From NCBI GenBank assembly GCA_009599575.1, contig VWND01000047.1, positions 33,320 to 97,319 of the forward strand: a stretch of DNA of 64,000 nucleotides, given 5' to 3'. Below the pieces are notes generated by a model. That model was not told the DNA's origin, did no database searches, and saw only the letters and a program-made list of their open reading frames with translations. Within the stretch, counting starts at the first letter, position 1, and every line of letters begins with the position of its first letter. Below are positions 24,685 through 34,539 of this stretch, piece by piece. Source of the stretch: Blumeriella jaapii (lineage: Eukaryota > Ascomycota > Leotiomycetes > Helotiales > Drepanopezizaceae). The position numbers were made by a program, and so were the translations under genes.

Positions 24685-24994
24685 GGAGAAGGGAAAGAAA
24701 TTTGTTTTCACTAATCAGTCTAACGGTTGTACGGTAGTTATTGATGCTACTACCATTCAACCAACCTTATCGTATATGGATTTATTGCTCCTTTCCCCTG
24801 TTAGTTATCCTGGTGTAAAGGGCTCCGGTGATCATGTCCCAAAAACAGTGGGTCGTGCACGGACCACACTACGTTATCCTACGTTATTACTACCACCCCC
24901 TACCATCCCCCTGCCACACCCTCAGCCACCCACCCAGCCACACCCTCGCACCTCGCACTTCGCACTCCACCATCATCTCCCTAGTTTATATTAG
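24685..24994 (+). pseudogene. Possible host coding fragment, unidentified
   Basis: After the target site a frame runs open to TAG near 24992: EEKGKKFVFTNQSNG, then CTVVIDATTIQPTLSYMD, then a Pro/His-rich tail from the C-rich stretch. Across the family 3 insertion it is in frame with GYYLHT at 18643-18665, preceded by TAA. The upstream residues within 24647-24679 belong to the LTR and are not part of it. I do not recognise the family. The first 60 codons look protein-like; the tail looks like translated non-coding C-rich DNA. It could be a broken exon or chance. Confidence 0.3.
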
Positions 24995-25037
24995 TATTTA
25001 CAACTCCGCCATCACCACCACTATCACCAACACCAGG

Positions 25038-25139
25038 AAATTGAGAGGCCAGCCTTTCAAACCCCCCGTTTTGCAACAAACTAGTATAAAATTGAAAGGC
25101 CAGCCCTTCAAACCTTTCGTATTGCAATAATACTATTAT
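25038..25139. repeat. Two-unit direct repeat, period 51 bp
   Basis: AAATTGAGAGGCCAGCC at 25038 recurs as AAATTGAAAGGCCAGCC at 25089, followed in both by a CTTCAAACC / TTTCAAACC word and a TTGCAA word. The second unit shows C-to-T differences from the first. Confidence 0.7.
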
Positions 25140-25186
25140 TATTAATATTATAATTATTGCTAGTATTTTCACCAGTAGGCAGAGGG

Positions 25187-25454
25187 TGTGACGACTCACT
25201 TTTTTGCCACCTCTCGTGTCACCCCAGCAACTACGTATAGCTGCAAGCTCCCTGGTCTCCTGGTGGGTCTTCTATCAACTGTGGAAATTATTTATATATA
25301 TAAAACTTTTTCTTTTTAGCAACCTTTGCCTTTTGCAGTTATTGATTTTAAATAAATATTTTTATTACAAAACCAAAAGCTCGTTTTTTATATTATATAA
25401 ACACGGCGATTAATTAATTGATTTCCCAGCTTTTCGATTGATTAAATCGTTATA
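25187..25454 (+). repeat. 5' LTR of family 2 (copy 2b), 268 bp
   Basis: TGTGACGACTCAC...ATCGTTATA. The first 90 bp are essentially unmutated (TTGCCACCTCTCGTGTCACC), whereas the rest is RIP-mutated. TATATATAAAA near 25295-25305 is a plausible promoter. Confidence 0.92.
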
Positions 25455-25499
25455 TTATTAATAACTTTTTTTTTACGCTAGCGACGGCGTAAACTATTT

Positions 25500-27030
25500 T
25501 TTTTTTCGAATTTTTTACGAGTTATACCAAAATGATCGGCCGGTCGTAAAAAAGCTTATTTTCGCATTTTGCGAAAAATAGCTTTTGTTTAACGATTTTT
25601 TTCCTAGCAAAGCTTTTTAGCTTCTGCTATTATATTTTAATCTCCTTTTTTTTAATTAGCGAAAAAGCAGCCTTCCCCAAAAGCTTTTTTTTTTTTGAAA
25701 AATAATTTTTTTTTCCGAAAAAAAAAAAAAAAAAAAAAAACAGAGCGCTAATTATTTCGCCTGCCATCTTTTTTTTGCAGCTTAACGCTGAAAGCGTTTA
25801 ATTAAAACTTTTGCAAAATTAATTAAAAAAAGCGCAAAAGCGTAAACGATAATTTTTGGAAATTATACGACTGCGACAGACCCTTTAATTAAAGCGTTTG
25901 ATAGAATTTATCGAACGTGCTTTTGCTAATCGCGAATCTATTGCTTTTTCCTTTTTTCGCAACGTTTTATTTTAATTAACAAACGTTGCAAATCAACTTT
26001 TACGCTTTTCGCGAACTTTTTTTAAATTTCTTTTTGACGGCCAAAACCCTAGCGCGCTTTTTAAACGTTATAATTCCTATTTATTTGCTAACTTTCGACT
26101 AGCTCGTATAAAACGCGTTTCGAACTTTGAGTTTAAGTTAAATAATAATAAAAATTACAAAACACGCTATTAAAAAACTAAAATTTTCGATAATTTCGAA
26201 TTTTATTACGATTATTTCGCTAGCGATCGATTTCGCAAAAATTATATATTCGATCAGACCGAAAGCGTAGCAAAAAAGTTTTTTATTTTACGTATTTTAA
26301 ACCGTTCCGATCTTATATTTTCCGAAAAATTAATCAAAAAAATCGCCGATTTTCTGGCCGATTTTTTAAACGTTTAAAAGGCCGAAAACGAATTTAAAAT
26401 GCTTATAATAAATACGCACGACGATTTTTAGCGATTTTATTTGCGATTTTCCATTTTCGTAGCAAACGCTTAAATACGAATTGATAAACAGCTTTAAAAC
26501 GCTTTTCGCGATAAAATATTAAAGCGTTTACGAAAAAAGCTGTATTTGAAATAAACGCGTATAACGACTTTTAAAAATTGGCTTACCGCCGTCCGTTAAA
26601 AAAAACAAAGTCAATTGGCTAAACGAATTTTATACGCGAATCGTTTTTTAACCAAATTTATTATTTATTAAAATGATAAGTTTTTGATTAAAGCGTATTA
26701 CGAATTAAATCGTACGTACGAAAATCGCTTAAATACTTTATAAGCTTTTCTTTAGCCTTTTGCTGTTTTTTCTTTTTTTCTACGCTAAAACGCCCTTTTT
26801 GGCGTTTTTTCCTTTCGATCGGACCAACGATAACGCTCGTTTTTTATTTTATATCAGAAAATTTAAAAAAGCTAATTTGCACGATTTTTTACGGGCCGAC
26901 CCTCGGTTCCATCCAAAAGCTTTTTTAAATTAATAAATATAAACGAAATCGAACCGGCCGAAAATTCGCTTTTTGATAATAATAATAAAAACGAAAATTC
27001 TTTTTTAAACGATTTTTAAAATGCATACGA
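25500..27030 (+). pseudogene. gag of family 2 (copy 2b)
   Basis: 25455-25760 is leader with poly-T/poly-A runs and no gene. From about 26100 a Gag capsid domain can be read in one frame: FDNFEFYYDYFASDRFRKNYIF, then ADFLADFLNV, AENEFKM, RFYLRFSIFVANA, and KNWLTAVR. This matches the fungal chromovirus Gag pattern in which NARNEFRSL is followed by FAEFYTKFLHLAGEA. A zinc knuckle is not visible; it would fall at about 26780-26900 where the frame is lost. Equivalent sequence at 38922-40405. Confidence 0.75.
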
Positions 27031-27461
27031 AAAAGTTAAAAGCTTTCCCGCCAATCGGAAAAACGCCCAGGCCTAAGCAAAGCTTTTTTTTTAAGCGTAT
27101 TACGCGATATGCGTTATTTTAACGTTCGAAAGCTTTTTAATAGCGATTTATTAATAATTTTCGTTATATTTATCAAAAATGACTTTTCGTACAAAATAAA
27201 AGCGCTCGCCGATTTTAAAACAAACGGTTATGCGTTAATCGATTCGGCGTTAATTAAATTTTTTTTTTTTTTTTTTAAATTTTGATTTAATTTCTTTCGG
27301 CTTTTTTCTTGTAAAAAAGTATAATAAAACTCGTAGCTATTTAATTATATATTTTACGCTTTTTAATTTTATTATTAATAATCGAATACAATCGTTTACT
27401 TTTTTTTTAATTATTAATTTCGGAAATTATAATAAGATTTTAAAAAAAGCTTGGTTGGCCG

Positions 27462-27631
27462 TGTGACGAACCTCATATATTTCCCTTAAGATACAGACAG
27501 AGAGCTGAAAGGAAGGAAGCTCGGGGCGAACTATATACACTGTAGAACCCCCTGCCCCTGGCGCTACGCCAGAACTGTAACGGAAGACTGAAGAGCCGAA
27601 AGCCGAACAGCCGAATGGCCGGGCCGTTACA
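27462..27631 (-). repeat. 3' LTR of family 5
   Basis: 170 bp, TGTGACGAAC...CGTTACA on the plus strand. In sense orientation it carries GTGTATATAG, a TATA-like box, upstream of the CCCGAGC segment. Short frames across the LTR are chance. Confidence 0.95.
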
Positions 27632-27769
27632 CTACCCCCCCCTCCGAAAAAAGCTGGCCTTTCAGCTGTACAGAAAATTATACCGAAGGTTCGGCACACC
27701 GAAATAAAATGAACGAACGACTGCAGTTGCAATTAAAGAATAAAAGAGTGTAAAAATGAAAGAAAACCA

Positions 27770-28938
27770 CTACTGAAAACCCCATTCCGAACCGTCCGAA
27801 AACTCCTCAGCTAATGCAGCCTGAATTTCAGCCTTATTTTCATCGCCGTACAAGCCGATTGCAGCCATTTGCTCCTTTTTCAGTATCTCGGGGGCAATAG
27901 CGGGTCTGAATTTACAGCCCGCAATTCAGTGATTTATACCGCCGCATTTAGTACAGCAGTTTGCACGGCGCTAGGCCTCTTTTTGAGCTATCGATAAATT
28001 AGGAGCCCTAGGTAGAATTGGATATTTCTGATTCAGAGTCAAAGTTTCGTTTTTGTTAATTGCATTTAAAACTTCGATTGCATTTAATTTATTAATACGT
28101 TCGAGCTTTTTTCGTTCGCGTTTTTCGATTTGCGTAATATCTATAGGGTCGCCAGCGTCGTATATCAGCCGGCGGGTCGGCGTATTCGTACGCATACCGA
28201 CCACCCTAAGGGGGGGGTTGTTCCGAGGGGCGTTCCGAGGGGTGCTAGGGCCGGGCTGGCCCGAAGGGAAAGAAAAAGAAGAGGGGCCGAAACTGACTGA
28301 TCGGGAATCCGAACCAATTAAACGTTGTAAAAATGCAACGTATGCAATCCAAATGATAAGAAGGTCCATATGGCCCCGGAGTAGCCTTTTCACCGGATCG
28401 GCTAAACCGTTCCGAAATGCGACGATTTTGGCTACGTTATTTTAATTAATACGATTTTCGTGCAATAAACGCTGAAAGGTCGTAATATAAACCTGCAAAA
28501 AGCTGGAACCTTATTTGCACGCTAATAATCGGTTTTTTGCCTTTTAAATCTTATTCGGGTTATCGTATACTCGGCGCAGTTTTTCGAATAAAATATAATA
28601 ATTCCAAGATTGATATGATTCGGCCGAAGAAAGCAGGGGTAAAATTAGCGATTGGCAATTGTTTTCGAGATTTGCAAAAACGTAATAGAATTGGGCGGTG
28701 GCGTTGCCGATTAACTGGCCGTCGATTCGTAATTTGGCTTTAATTGAAAGGTATTATATATCCCATTTGATTCTACCAAACTTGACAGGATCGGGTAAAC
28801 ACGGCCTGGGCCGACGATTTCGGTCAGATCGTCGATTCGTATGTCGAGGTTTTCTAGCTGCTGCTCGAGTTCTAAAATGCGTTGCTGCATTTGTAGTTGA
28901 ATAGAATTGGCAGAGCCTTCAGGAAGTGGTGTAGACAT
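27770..28938 (-). pseudogene. gag of family 5, lightly mutated
   Basis: Starts at ATG 28938 with MSTPLPEGSANSIQ and a coiled-coil-like helix QQRILELEQQLENLDIRI. After a frame shift near 28711 the capsid region reads NATAQFYYVFANLENN, RRVYDNPNKI, SSFLQVYITTFQRLL and VAFRNGLADPVKRLL, typical of fungal retrotransposon Gag. A Ser/Pro/Arg-rich linker (28300-28170) follows. The zinc knuckle CTKCGGINHxIAGC (CX2CX4HX4C) lies at about 27960-27915, with its Trp codon now TGA. Ends at TAG 27772-27770. About five premature stops and one shift, each explainable by C/T changes except the shift. No protease or RT follows. Confidence 0.85.
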
Positions 28939-29200
28939 AGCTATGACGTAGCTAGTTTAGAAGCGAAAGAACAAAGGGGAGGTTGTTGCTGTAGTAGCTG
29001 TCGGGGGTGCTTTTGGGTCGGAAGCATCAAGTTATCGGTGGGAGTAGTCGTATTAAAGTGTAGTAAAGGCGGTGCACGCTAGTATGGCGGTAGCGTACGA
29101 GAAGGTGCAATAATCGTAGTAATAGAAGTAGGTAGGTGGCGCAATTGATCGGAAGCGCCTGAAACGATACGTGGCGAGAGTTGTAGTCGATAAAAAAGGC

Positions 29201-29314
29201 AATAAATCAATAAATGGGCATCCGCAGATCCCGAGTTAATAAATCAATATTAATAAGTCTAATAAACAATAAATCAATAAAGTCGATATTAATAAGGCCA
29301 ATAAATCAATAAAT
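29201..29314. repeat. AATAAATCAATA repeats in family 5 leader
   Basis: The word AATAAATCAATAAA and close variants recur five to six times, between gag and the 5' LTR. The longer unit TCGATATTAATAAG/TCAATATTAATAAG is also repeated. Probably leader sequence; 28940-29200 also holds nothing recognisable. Confidence 0.7.
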
Positions 29315-29346
29315 ACGACGTCACTCCGAACGAAGGGTCTGTATAG

Positions 29347-29516
29347 TGTGACGAACCTCATATATTTCCTTTAAGATACAGACAGAGAGCTGAAAGGAAG
29401 GAAGCTCGGGGCGAATTATATACACTGTAGAACCCCCTGCCCCTGGCGCTACGCCAGAACTGTAACGGAAGACTGAAGAGCCGAAAGCCGAACAGCCGAA
29501 TGGCCGGGCCGTTACA
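29347..29516 (-). repeat. 5' LTR of family 5
   Basis: 170 bp, differing from the left LTR by T for C in CCTTTAAG/CCCTTAAG and in GCGAATTATA/GCGAACTATA. Confidence 0.95.
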
Positions 29517-29619
29517 GGCCGAATATTAAATTTTATTAAATTGTAATAAACGCAAGCTGCATTGGCCAAAATCTTACCCTTTTATAGCCTTTTACGCTCG
29601 TTGTATTAAAATCTTTTAT

Positions 29620-32600
29620 TTATATCTTCGAAAGATTTAATTTCGCTATTAAAACGACGTTATAAAACGTGATAAAAACCTTAATTAATTATAACAGATT
29701 TACGACGCTATACGAAGCGCGAAAAAATCGAATTTCACTCGCGGTGCCAATTTCGATAGCGACGCCAATAAAATAATATAAGAAATTATATTATTTTTTC
29801 AAACTGCCGATTTTTTTTTATTATTTCTTTTTTTTCTTTTTTTCTTTCGTCAAAACAACTTTTTCGTTCTACGAAAAACAATTATATTAAAAACCGAAAA
29901 AAAAACCTTCGCCGCGATGATTTTTCAGCTTAATATAATCCACAGTTCAGATAAGCTTTTTTTTAAACCTTTTAAACGATCAGTTCGAAAACGAATCTTT
30001 CAACCTATTGCTTACCTAATTTTTATCTGCCAAATTATTATATACGCTTTTAAGCTGATTTTCAGAAAAAAAGCAATTAAAATGTTTTTAATTTTTTTAT
30101 ACGAAATCGACAAAATACTAGACGACTTTACGTATAATATTTTTTTTAAAACTTAATCTTATAGTTTTTTCGAACGTTTCAAAACCAACGAAATATCGAT
30201 TTCGACCTTTTTAACCAGCTTAGCAAAGCTAACTTCGAATAAACCTTTTTTCGAATTTTTTCTCCGAAATACAAAAACCTCGAATACGTATTTTTTAAAG
30301 CTGCCAATAACAAACTAGCTTTTTACCGGCTTTACGACTATAAAATCAAATTTATTATAAATAAAAAAAAGCTGAAATACACTTTTTTATATAAAATATC
30401 GATTTCAAAGCTCGAGATTATTAAAATTTATTTGCAAAATAATTTTAACAAAAGTTTTATCGAATTTTTCACCGTTTTCTTCGCTGTTTTAATGCTTTTC
30501 GCTAAAAAACCCGACGGTTTATTACGTTTTTATATCGACTATCGAACTTTTAATAATATTATTCGTAAAAATCGCTATTTTTTTCTTTTTATCGATAAAA
30601 CTTTTGCTCGTTTTTCGAAAGCACGAATTTTTACGAAATTCGATATTCGTTAAGCTTTTTATAAAATTCGAATAAACTTCGCTAATAAAAAATTAACGAC
30701 GTTTCGTACGCGTTACGGCGCTTATAAATGCAAAATGCTACTTTTTGGCTTTATTAATAAACCCGCAATTTACTAACGCTATATAAACGACGTTTTTTTC
30801 GATTATTTAAACGATTTTTGCATTGCATACTTAAATAACATTTTTATTTATTCGTCCGACCTTTTAAAATACGTTATATACGTTCGCAAAATACTTTAAA
30901 AGCTCGTTAACGCTGAATTACAGGCCGATATTCGAAAGTTTAAATTTAACGTTATTCGAATCCGTTATTTAGATTTTATTATTTTTATTAAAAACTTAGA
31001 AATAAATTTAAAAAAAATTTCCGTAATCGCTTATTAAAAGCCTTTTACTATTGTAAAAAATATATAAAGCTTTTTTGGTTTTTGTAATTTTTACCGACGT
31101 TTTATTCGAAACTACGATATAATTGCAAAACCTTTAGTTTATTTAACCAAAGCTAACGTTTTTTATAATTTCATTTTTAAATAATGAAAAAGTTTCGACC
31201 TTTTTATATTAGCTTTTATTATTATATTAATTTTACAATATTACAGGCAAAATCTTTTTTGCATATTAAAAACTAACGCTTCCGACGGCGTAATAGCTTT
31301 CGTGCTTTCGCAATTCTATAGCGACGACTGGTTTTCAATCGCTTATTTCAGCAAAACTATAGCTTTCGCAAAGCTAAACTACGTCGTATACGACAAAAAA
31401 ATGCTCGCAATTGTAAAATTTCTAAGCAATTTTCGTATTAAACTGATTAATTTAGTTTATTAAATCAAAATTATTATTAATTACAAAGCTTTAAAATACT
31501 TTATAATCTTCAAACTTTTAAACGTTCGATAAACACGCTGGGCCGAGCTCCTCGCCGACTACAACTTTTTTATTACGTATAAATCAAATAAACACAATTT
31601 TTTAATTAACGTATTAACATATCGTACGAGCGAATTCGACCGTTAAAACTCTTTTAAACGCATTCAGCGCTTGCAAATCCTTTTTCGAACCGATCAAATC
31701 GATTACCGCTTTTTAATTAAAAAACTTCGATTTTTCACGGCTTTCGAAACAGCTATTTTTATCGTTGAAATAATTAATTTTTTTTTCGCATTCGTGTCGT
31801 TAACTAGCTTTTCTACGTTAATCGTATAATTAACAGCTTAATAACTTTCCGAAAAAAAACTGTACGAAACGCTACGAAAAAAAACGACGATAATAATACT
31901 TCGTATATTTTTAAACGCGATCTGCTGCTATATTACGGTCGCTTAATAATTTTAAACGTCGATTATTTTCGTTTAGCCTTTATACGAAAAATACACGACC
32001 AAATTTCTACCGTTTATTCCAGCGTTTGCAAAACTACGCAATTGCTTTCGGATTAATATTATTAACGAAATATAACAGCTTTTGTAAAATAATACTATCG
32101 CAATTGCTACGCTTATCGAAGAAATTTTGTTTTAAAAAATAAGCGCCCCGGCTTTTTTTAGTTTTTTTCTGTTTCTGACCATTTTTAAAAACACCTTATA
32201 ATAAACTTTTACAATTTTAACAAAAATAAATACGATTACGATAACGTATTTATAATAATAAATCGCTTTTCTAAGCAAACTATTTCGATTTTTTATTATA
32301 AAAACATCGACGCTCGAAGCCTCGCCAAATTGTATATATTTTATATATATAAATATTTTAGCTTTTTAAAAAGTATTATTAACGATCGTGGCTTTTAGTA
32401 TTAATTTACCTTTTGGTTTGAATTAAACAAAATACTCGGTACGCAATTAAAGCTTTCGACAGCCGCTTATTTTAAAACCGACGGTCAAACCGAAATTTAC
32501 AATTAATATTTGCAAAAACGCTTTCGATCTTTCGTAAATTTCTATTAAAACGATTGGAGCGAATTTTTTTTAATAATAGATTTCGCTTAAATAATCCTTT

Positions 32601-33397
32601 TTTACGAAAATCTAAATAGCTTTTCACTTTTTGAAATTGTATACGATTATACTTTTTATATTAATTAAAATTAAAAGCTCGATACTTTTTTTTTTCTTAA
32701 CCTTTTATATAAGCTAAACGTAAACGAAGCTCGTACGTACGCTCGCCGCTATTACGACGCTTAAAACCTTGCTAAATCGCATTTTTAATAAGCCTACGAT
32801 AAAATAAAAAAAAATACGAATAAGTTTCGCCGCGCGATCGATTTTAACGTTAGCGATTACGTATAATTCGATATGCGTTTATTTCCGATTTTTCGGCCCT
32901 TTCGCAAGCTCGACAATTTTACAAACGGCTTTTTTAAAATTGTAGCCAAAATTTTCGATAACGTTTTTAAACTAAACCTTTTTAATATTATAAACGTATA
33001 TCCGGCTTTTTACGCTAATCGATTACGTAAAACAGCTAACGACGCGCTTTCAGGTCAGATTAACCCAGCTTTTAAATTTATTAATATAATTAATAAATTT
33101 AAATACGAAATCGAAAAATTAATCGCTTATCGAATGCAGCGGAAAATCTTTCAGTACAAAGCTTTTTAAATAAGCTTAAATAAAAATCTTACGTGATATT
33201 TCGCGTTTGACTTTATATACGCTTTTTTTAAAATGCGCGATTTTCATTTGGCGTATAAAAAGCTTTTCGGTTCTTCTGCAAAACTTATAAACTGGCTGAA
33301 AGCGTATTCCGAAGGTTTGGATTCGTACGATTATTTAAATAGCGACGTGCTAATAAATAAAAGCTTAAAAACGCGCTTTTTTCGGACGGAAAAATAG
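29620..33397 (+). pseudogene. RT-RNase H-integrase-chromodomain of family 2 (copy 2b)
   Basis: RT at about 30430-31170: LQNNFNKSFIEFF, LLRFYIDYRTFNNIIRKNRY, RFSKARIFTKFDIR, FRTRYGAYKCKMLLFGF, and the active site AYLNNIFIYS (YLDDI with both Asp changed to Asn). RNase H at about 31270-31640: VIAFVLSQFYSDDW, FSIAYFSKTIAFAKLNYVVYDKKML, RWAELLADYNF. Integrase at about 31910-32700: IINRFSKQ, SIINDRGF (second Asp) and FKTDGQTEIYN with the Glu helix SFVNFY. The C-terminal region (98 codons open from 32873) leads into a chromodomain, KFKYEIEKLIAYRMQRK, at about 33090-33250. The frame ends at TAG just before the LTR. Clear Tf1/sushi-type chromovirus by domain order and motifs; not functional. Confidence 0.9.
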
Positions 33398-33662
33398 TAA
33401 CGATTTACTCTTTTGCCATTTTTCGTATTACCTTAGCAACTACGTATAGCTGCAAGCTTTCTGATCTTTTAATAAATCTTCTATTAACTATAGAAACTAT
33501 TTATATATATAAAGCTTTTTTTTTTAGCAACTTCTGCTTTTTGCAATTGTTAATTCTAAATGAATATTTTTGTTACAAAACCAAAGGCTCGTTTCTTATA
33601 TTATGTGAATACGGCGACCAGTTAACTGATCTCCCAGCCCTTCGACTGATTAGATCGTCACA
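33398..33662 (+). repeat. 3' LTR of family 2 (copy 2b)
   Basis: Starts at an altered TAACGATTTAC (a 2-bp deletion has removed part of TGTAACG) and ends CGTCACA. Inner start strongly mutated, outer end (33610-33662) almost clean. Followed by AAGGG, the target duplication. Confidence 0.9.
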
Positions 33663-33667
33663 AAGGG

Positions 33668-33860
33668 AGCCATTCTTCACAATACACACGGATTTCACTT
33701 TTTGCTCGCAACAACTTTTAACTTATTGTATTCGATTCGGGAAATTCGTTTTTTTTTTTCGAATTTCGAGGAATTAGCTCGAAAGCTCGCCGCGTTCGCC
33801 GTACAGCTCGCGAAATATTTTTTTTTATTTTTTTTTTTGGTCGTTCGACGATTATAATAA
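33668..33860. other. Third single-copy host piece
   Basis: 193 bp with mixed composition (AGCCATTCTTCACAATACAC; GCTCGCCGCGTTCGCCGTAC) between two family 2 LTRs. It follows directly on 25186 if the family 2 insertion is taken out. No gene recognised; a poly-T stretch lies at 33815-33838. Confidence 0.6.
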
Positions 33861-34128
33861 TATAACGATCTAATCAGTCGGAGGGCTGGAAAATCAGTCA
33901 ACTGGTCGCCGTATTTATATAATATAAAAAACGAGCCTTTGGTTTTGTAACAAAAATATTTATTTAAAATCAACAATTGCAAAAAACAAAAGTCGCTAAA
34001 AGAAAAAAGTTTTATATATATAAATAATTTCTACAATTGATAAAAGATTTACTAAAAGATCAGAAAACTTGCAATTATACGTAGTTGCTGAAATGATATG
34101 AAAGGTGGCAAAAAAGTAAATTGTTATA
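33861..34128 (-). repeat. 3' LTR of copy 2c
   Basis: 268 bp, TATAACGATCTAATCAGTCGG...TTGTTATA. The left (outer) end is clean, the right (inner) end mutated. Confidence 0.9.
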
Positions 34129-34271
34129 TTATTTTTCCGTCCGAAAAAAACGCGTTTTCGAGCTTTTATTTATTAATACGTCGCTATCCAAATAATCGTA
34201 CGAATTTAAATCTTCGGTATACGCTTTTAGCCCGTTTAAAAGTTTTGCAAAAGGACCGGAAAGCTTTTTAT
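33861..34271 (-). mobile_element. Family 2 element, 3' end fragment (copy 2c)
   Basis: LTR 33861-34128 (minus orientation) followed by 143 bp of the pol C-terminus (KSSKARFFRT region, antisense), ending at CTTTTTAT where copy 2d begins. In copy 2d the same sequence continues to ACGCC. So copy 2d inserted into copy 2c, leaving TTTAT (34267-34271) as the expected target sequence. Confidence 0.88.
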
Positions 34272-34539
34272 TGTAACGATTTAATTAGTCGGAGGGCTGG
34301 AAGATCAGTCAACTGGTCGCCGTGTTCATATGGTATAAAAAACGAGCCTTTAGTTCTGTAACAAAAATATTTATTTAAAATCAATAATTGCAAAAGATAA
34401 AGATTGCTAAAAAAAGAAAGCTTTATATATATGGATAATTTTTATAATAAATAAAAAACTTATTAAAAAACCAAAAAATTTGCAGCTATATGTAATTGCT
34501 AAAGTAATACGAAAAGTAGCAAAAAAGTGAATCGTTATA
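34272..34539 (-). repeat. 3' LTR of copy 2d
   Basis: 268 bp, TGTAACGATTTAATTAGTCGG...ATCGTTATA, with a clean outer half and a mutated inner half. Confidence 0.9.

Larger units (their letters stand above)
24685..25186. other. Unmutated single-copy island, C-rich
   Basis: About 500 bp with ordinary composition between two RIP-wrecked elements. Around 24890-24990 the plus strand is C-rich and full of CA and CC dinucleotides (CCACCCACCCAGCCACACC), exactly the targets RIP would destroy, so this DNA was never treated as a repeat. It joins 18591-18665 on the left (family 3 target) and 33668-33860 on the right (family 2 target), so three pieces of one host locus are visible. Confidence 0.75.
27462..29516 (-). 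mobile_element. Gag-only non-autonomous LTR element (family 5), 2,055 bp
   Basis: Two 170-bp LTRs flank a 1.7-kb interior with a single gag frame on the minus strand and no pol. A perfect 5-bp target duplication GGCCG lies at 27457-27461 and 29517-29521. The LTRs differ at two positions, both C/T, and the GC content is much higher than in the host element, so this is the youngest insertion in the window. In sense orientation CGGAGGGGGGGGGTAG precedes the 3' LTR (27632-27647), a convincing polypurine tract. No TGG-type primer site follows the 5' LTR. It must depend on another element for its enzymes. Confidence 0.95.
27180..29620 (+). pseudogene. Protease of family 2 (copy 2b), split by gag-only element
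   Basis: 27180-27461 encodes an aspartic protease remnant: IKALADFKTNGYALIDSAL is an altered LADSGANGYAFID. It continues to KAWLAEY, where the codon run is broken at 27461 by the 2,055-bp insert and resumes at 29522. The uninterrupted homologue (38430-38460, minus) reads straight through GCTTGGTTGGCCGAATACT, confirming the join. A poly-T run at 27261-27278 causes a frame slip. Confidence 0.8.
25187..33662 (+). mobile_element. Family 2 chromovirus, complete, with a gag-only element inside (copy 2b)
   Basis: LTR 25187-25454, gag, protease, RT, RNase H, integrase, chromodomain, LTR 33398-33662. Without the insert at 27462-29521 it is about 6.4 kb. Flanks GAGGG (25182-25186) and AAGGG (33663-33667) are a 5-bp target duplication with one G/A change. 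Host single-copy DNA lies on both sides. Confidence 0.92.

Noticed and set aside
27427..27732. A 101-codon minus-strand frame through the family 5 LTR, repeated at 29569-29321
   Set aside because: Both frames lie across the two LTRs and run into unrelated DNA; the shared part is LTR sequence, not a gene.
28053..28445. A 130-codon plus-strand frame opposite family 5 gag
   Set aside because: Antisense shadow of a GC-richer gag; the minus strand has the zinc knuckle, start and polypurine tract.
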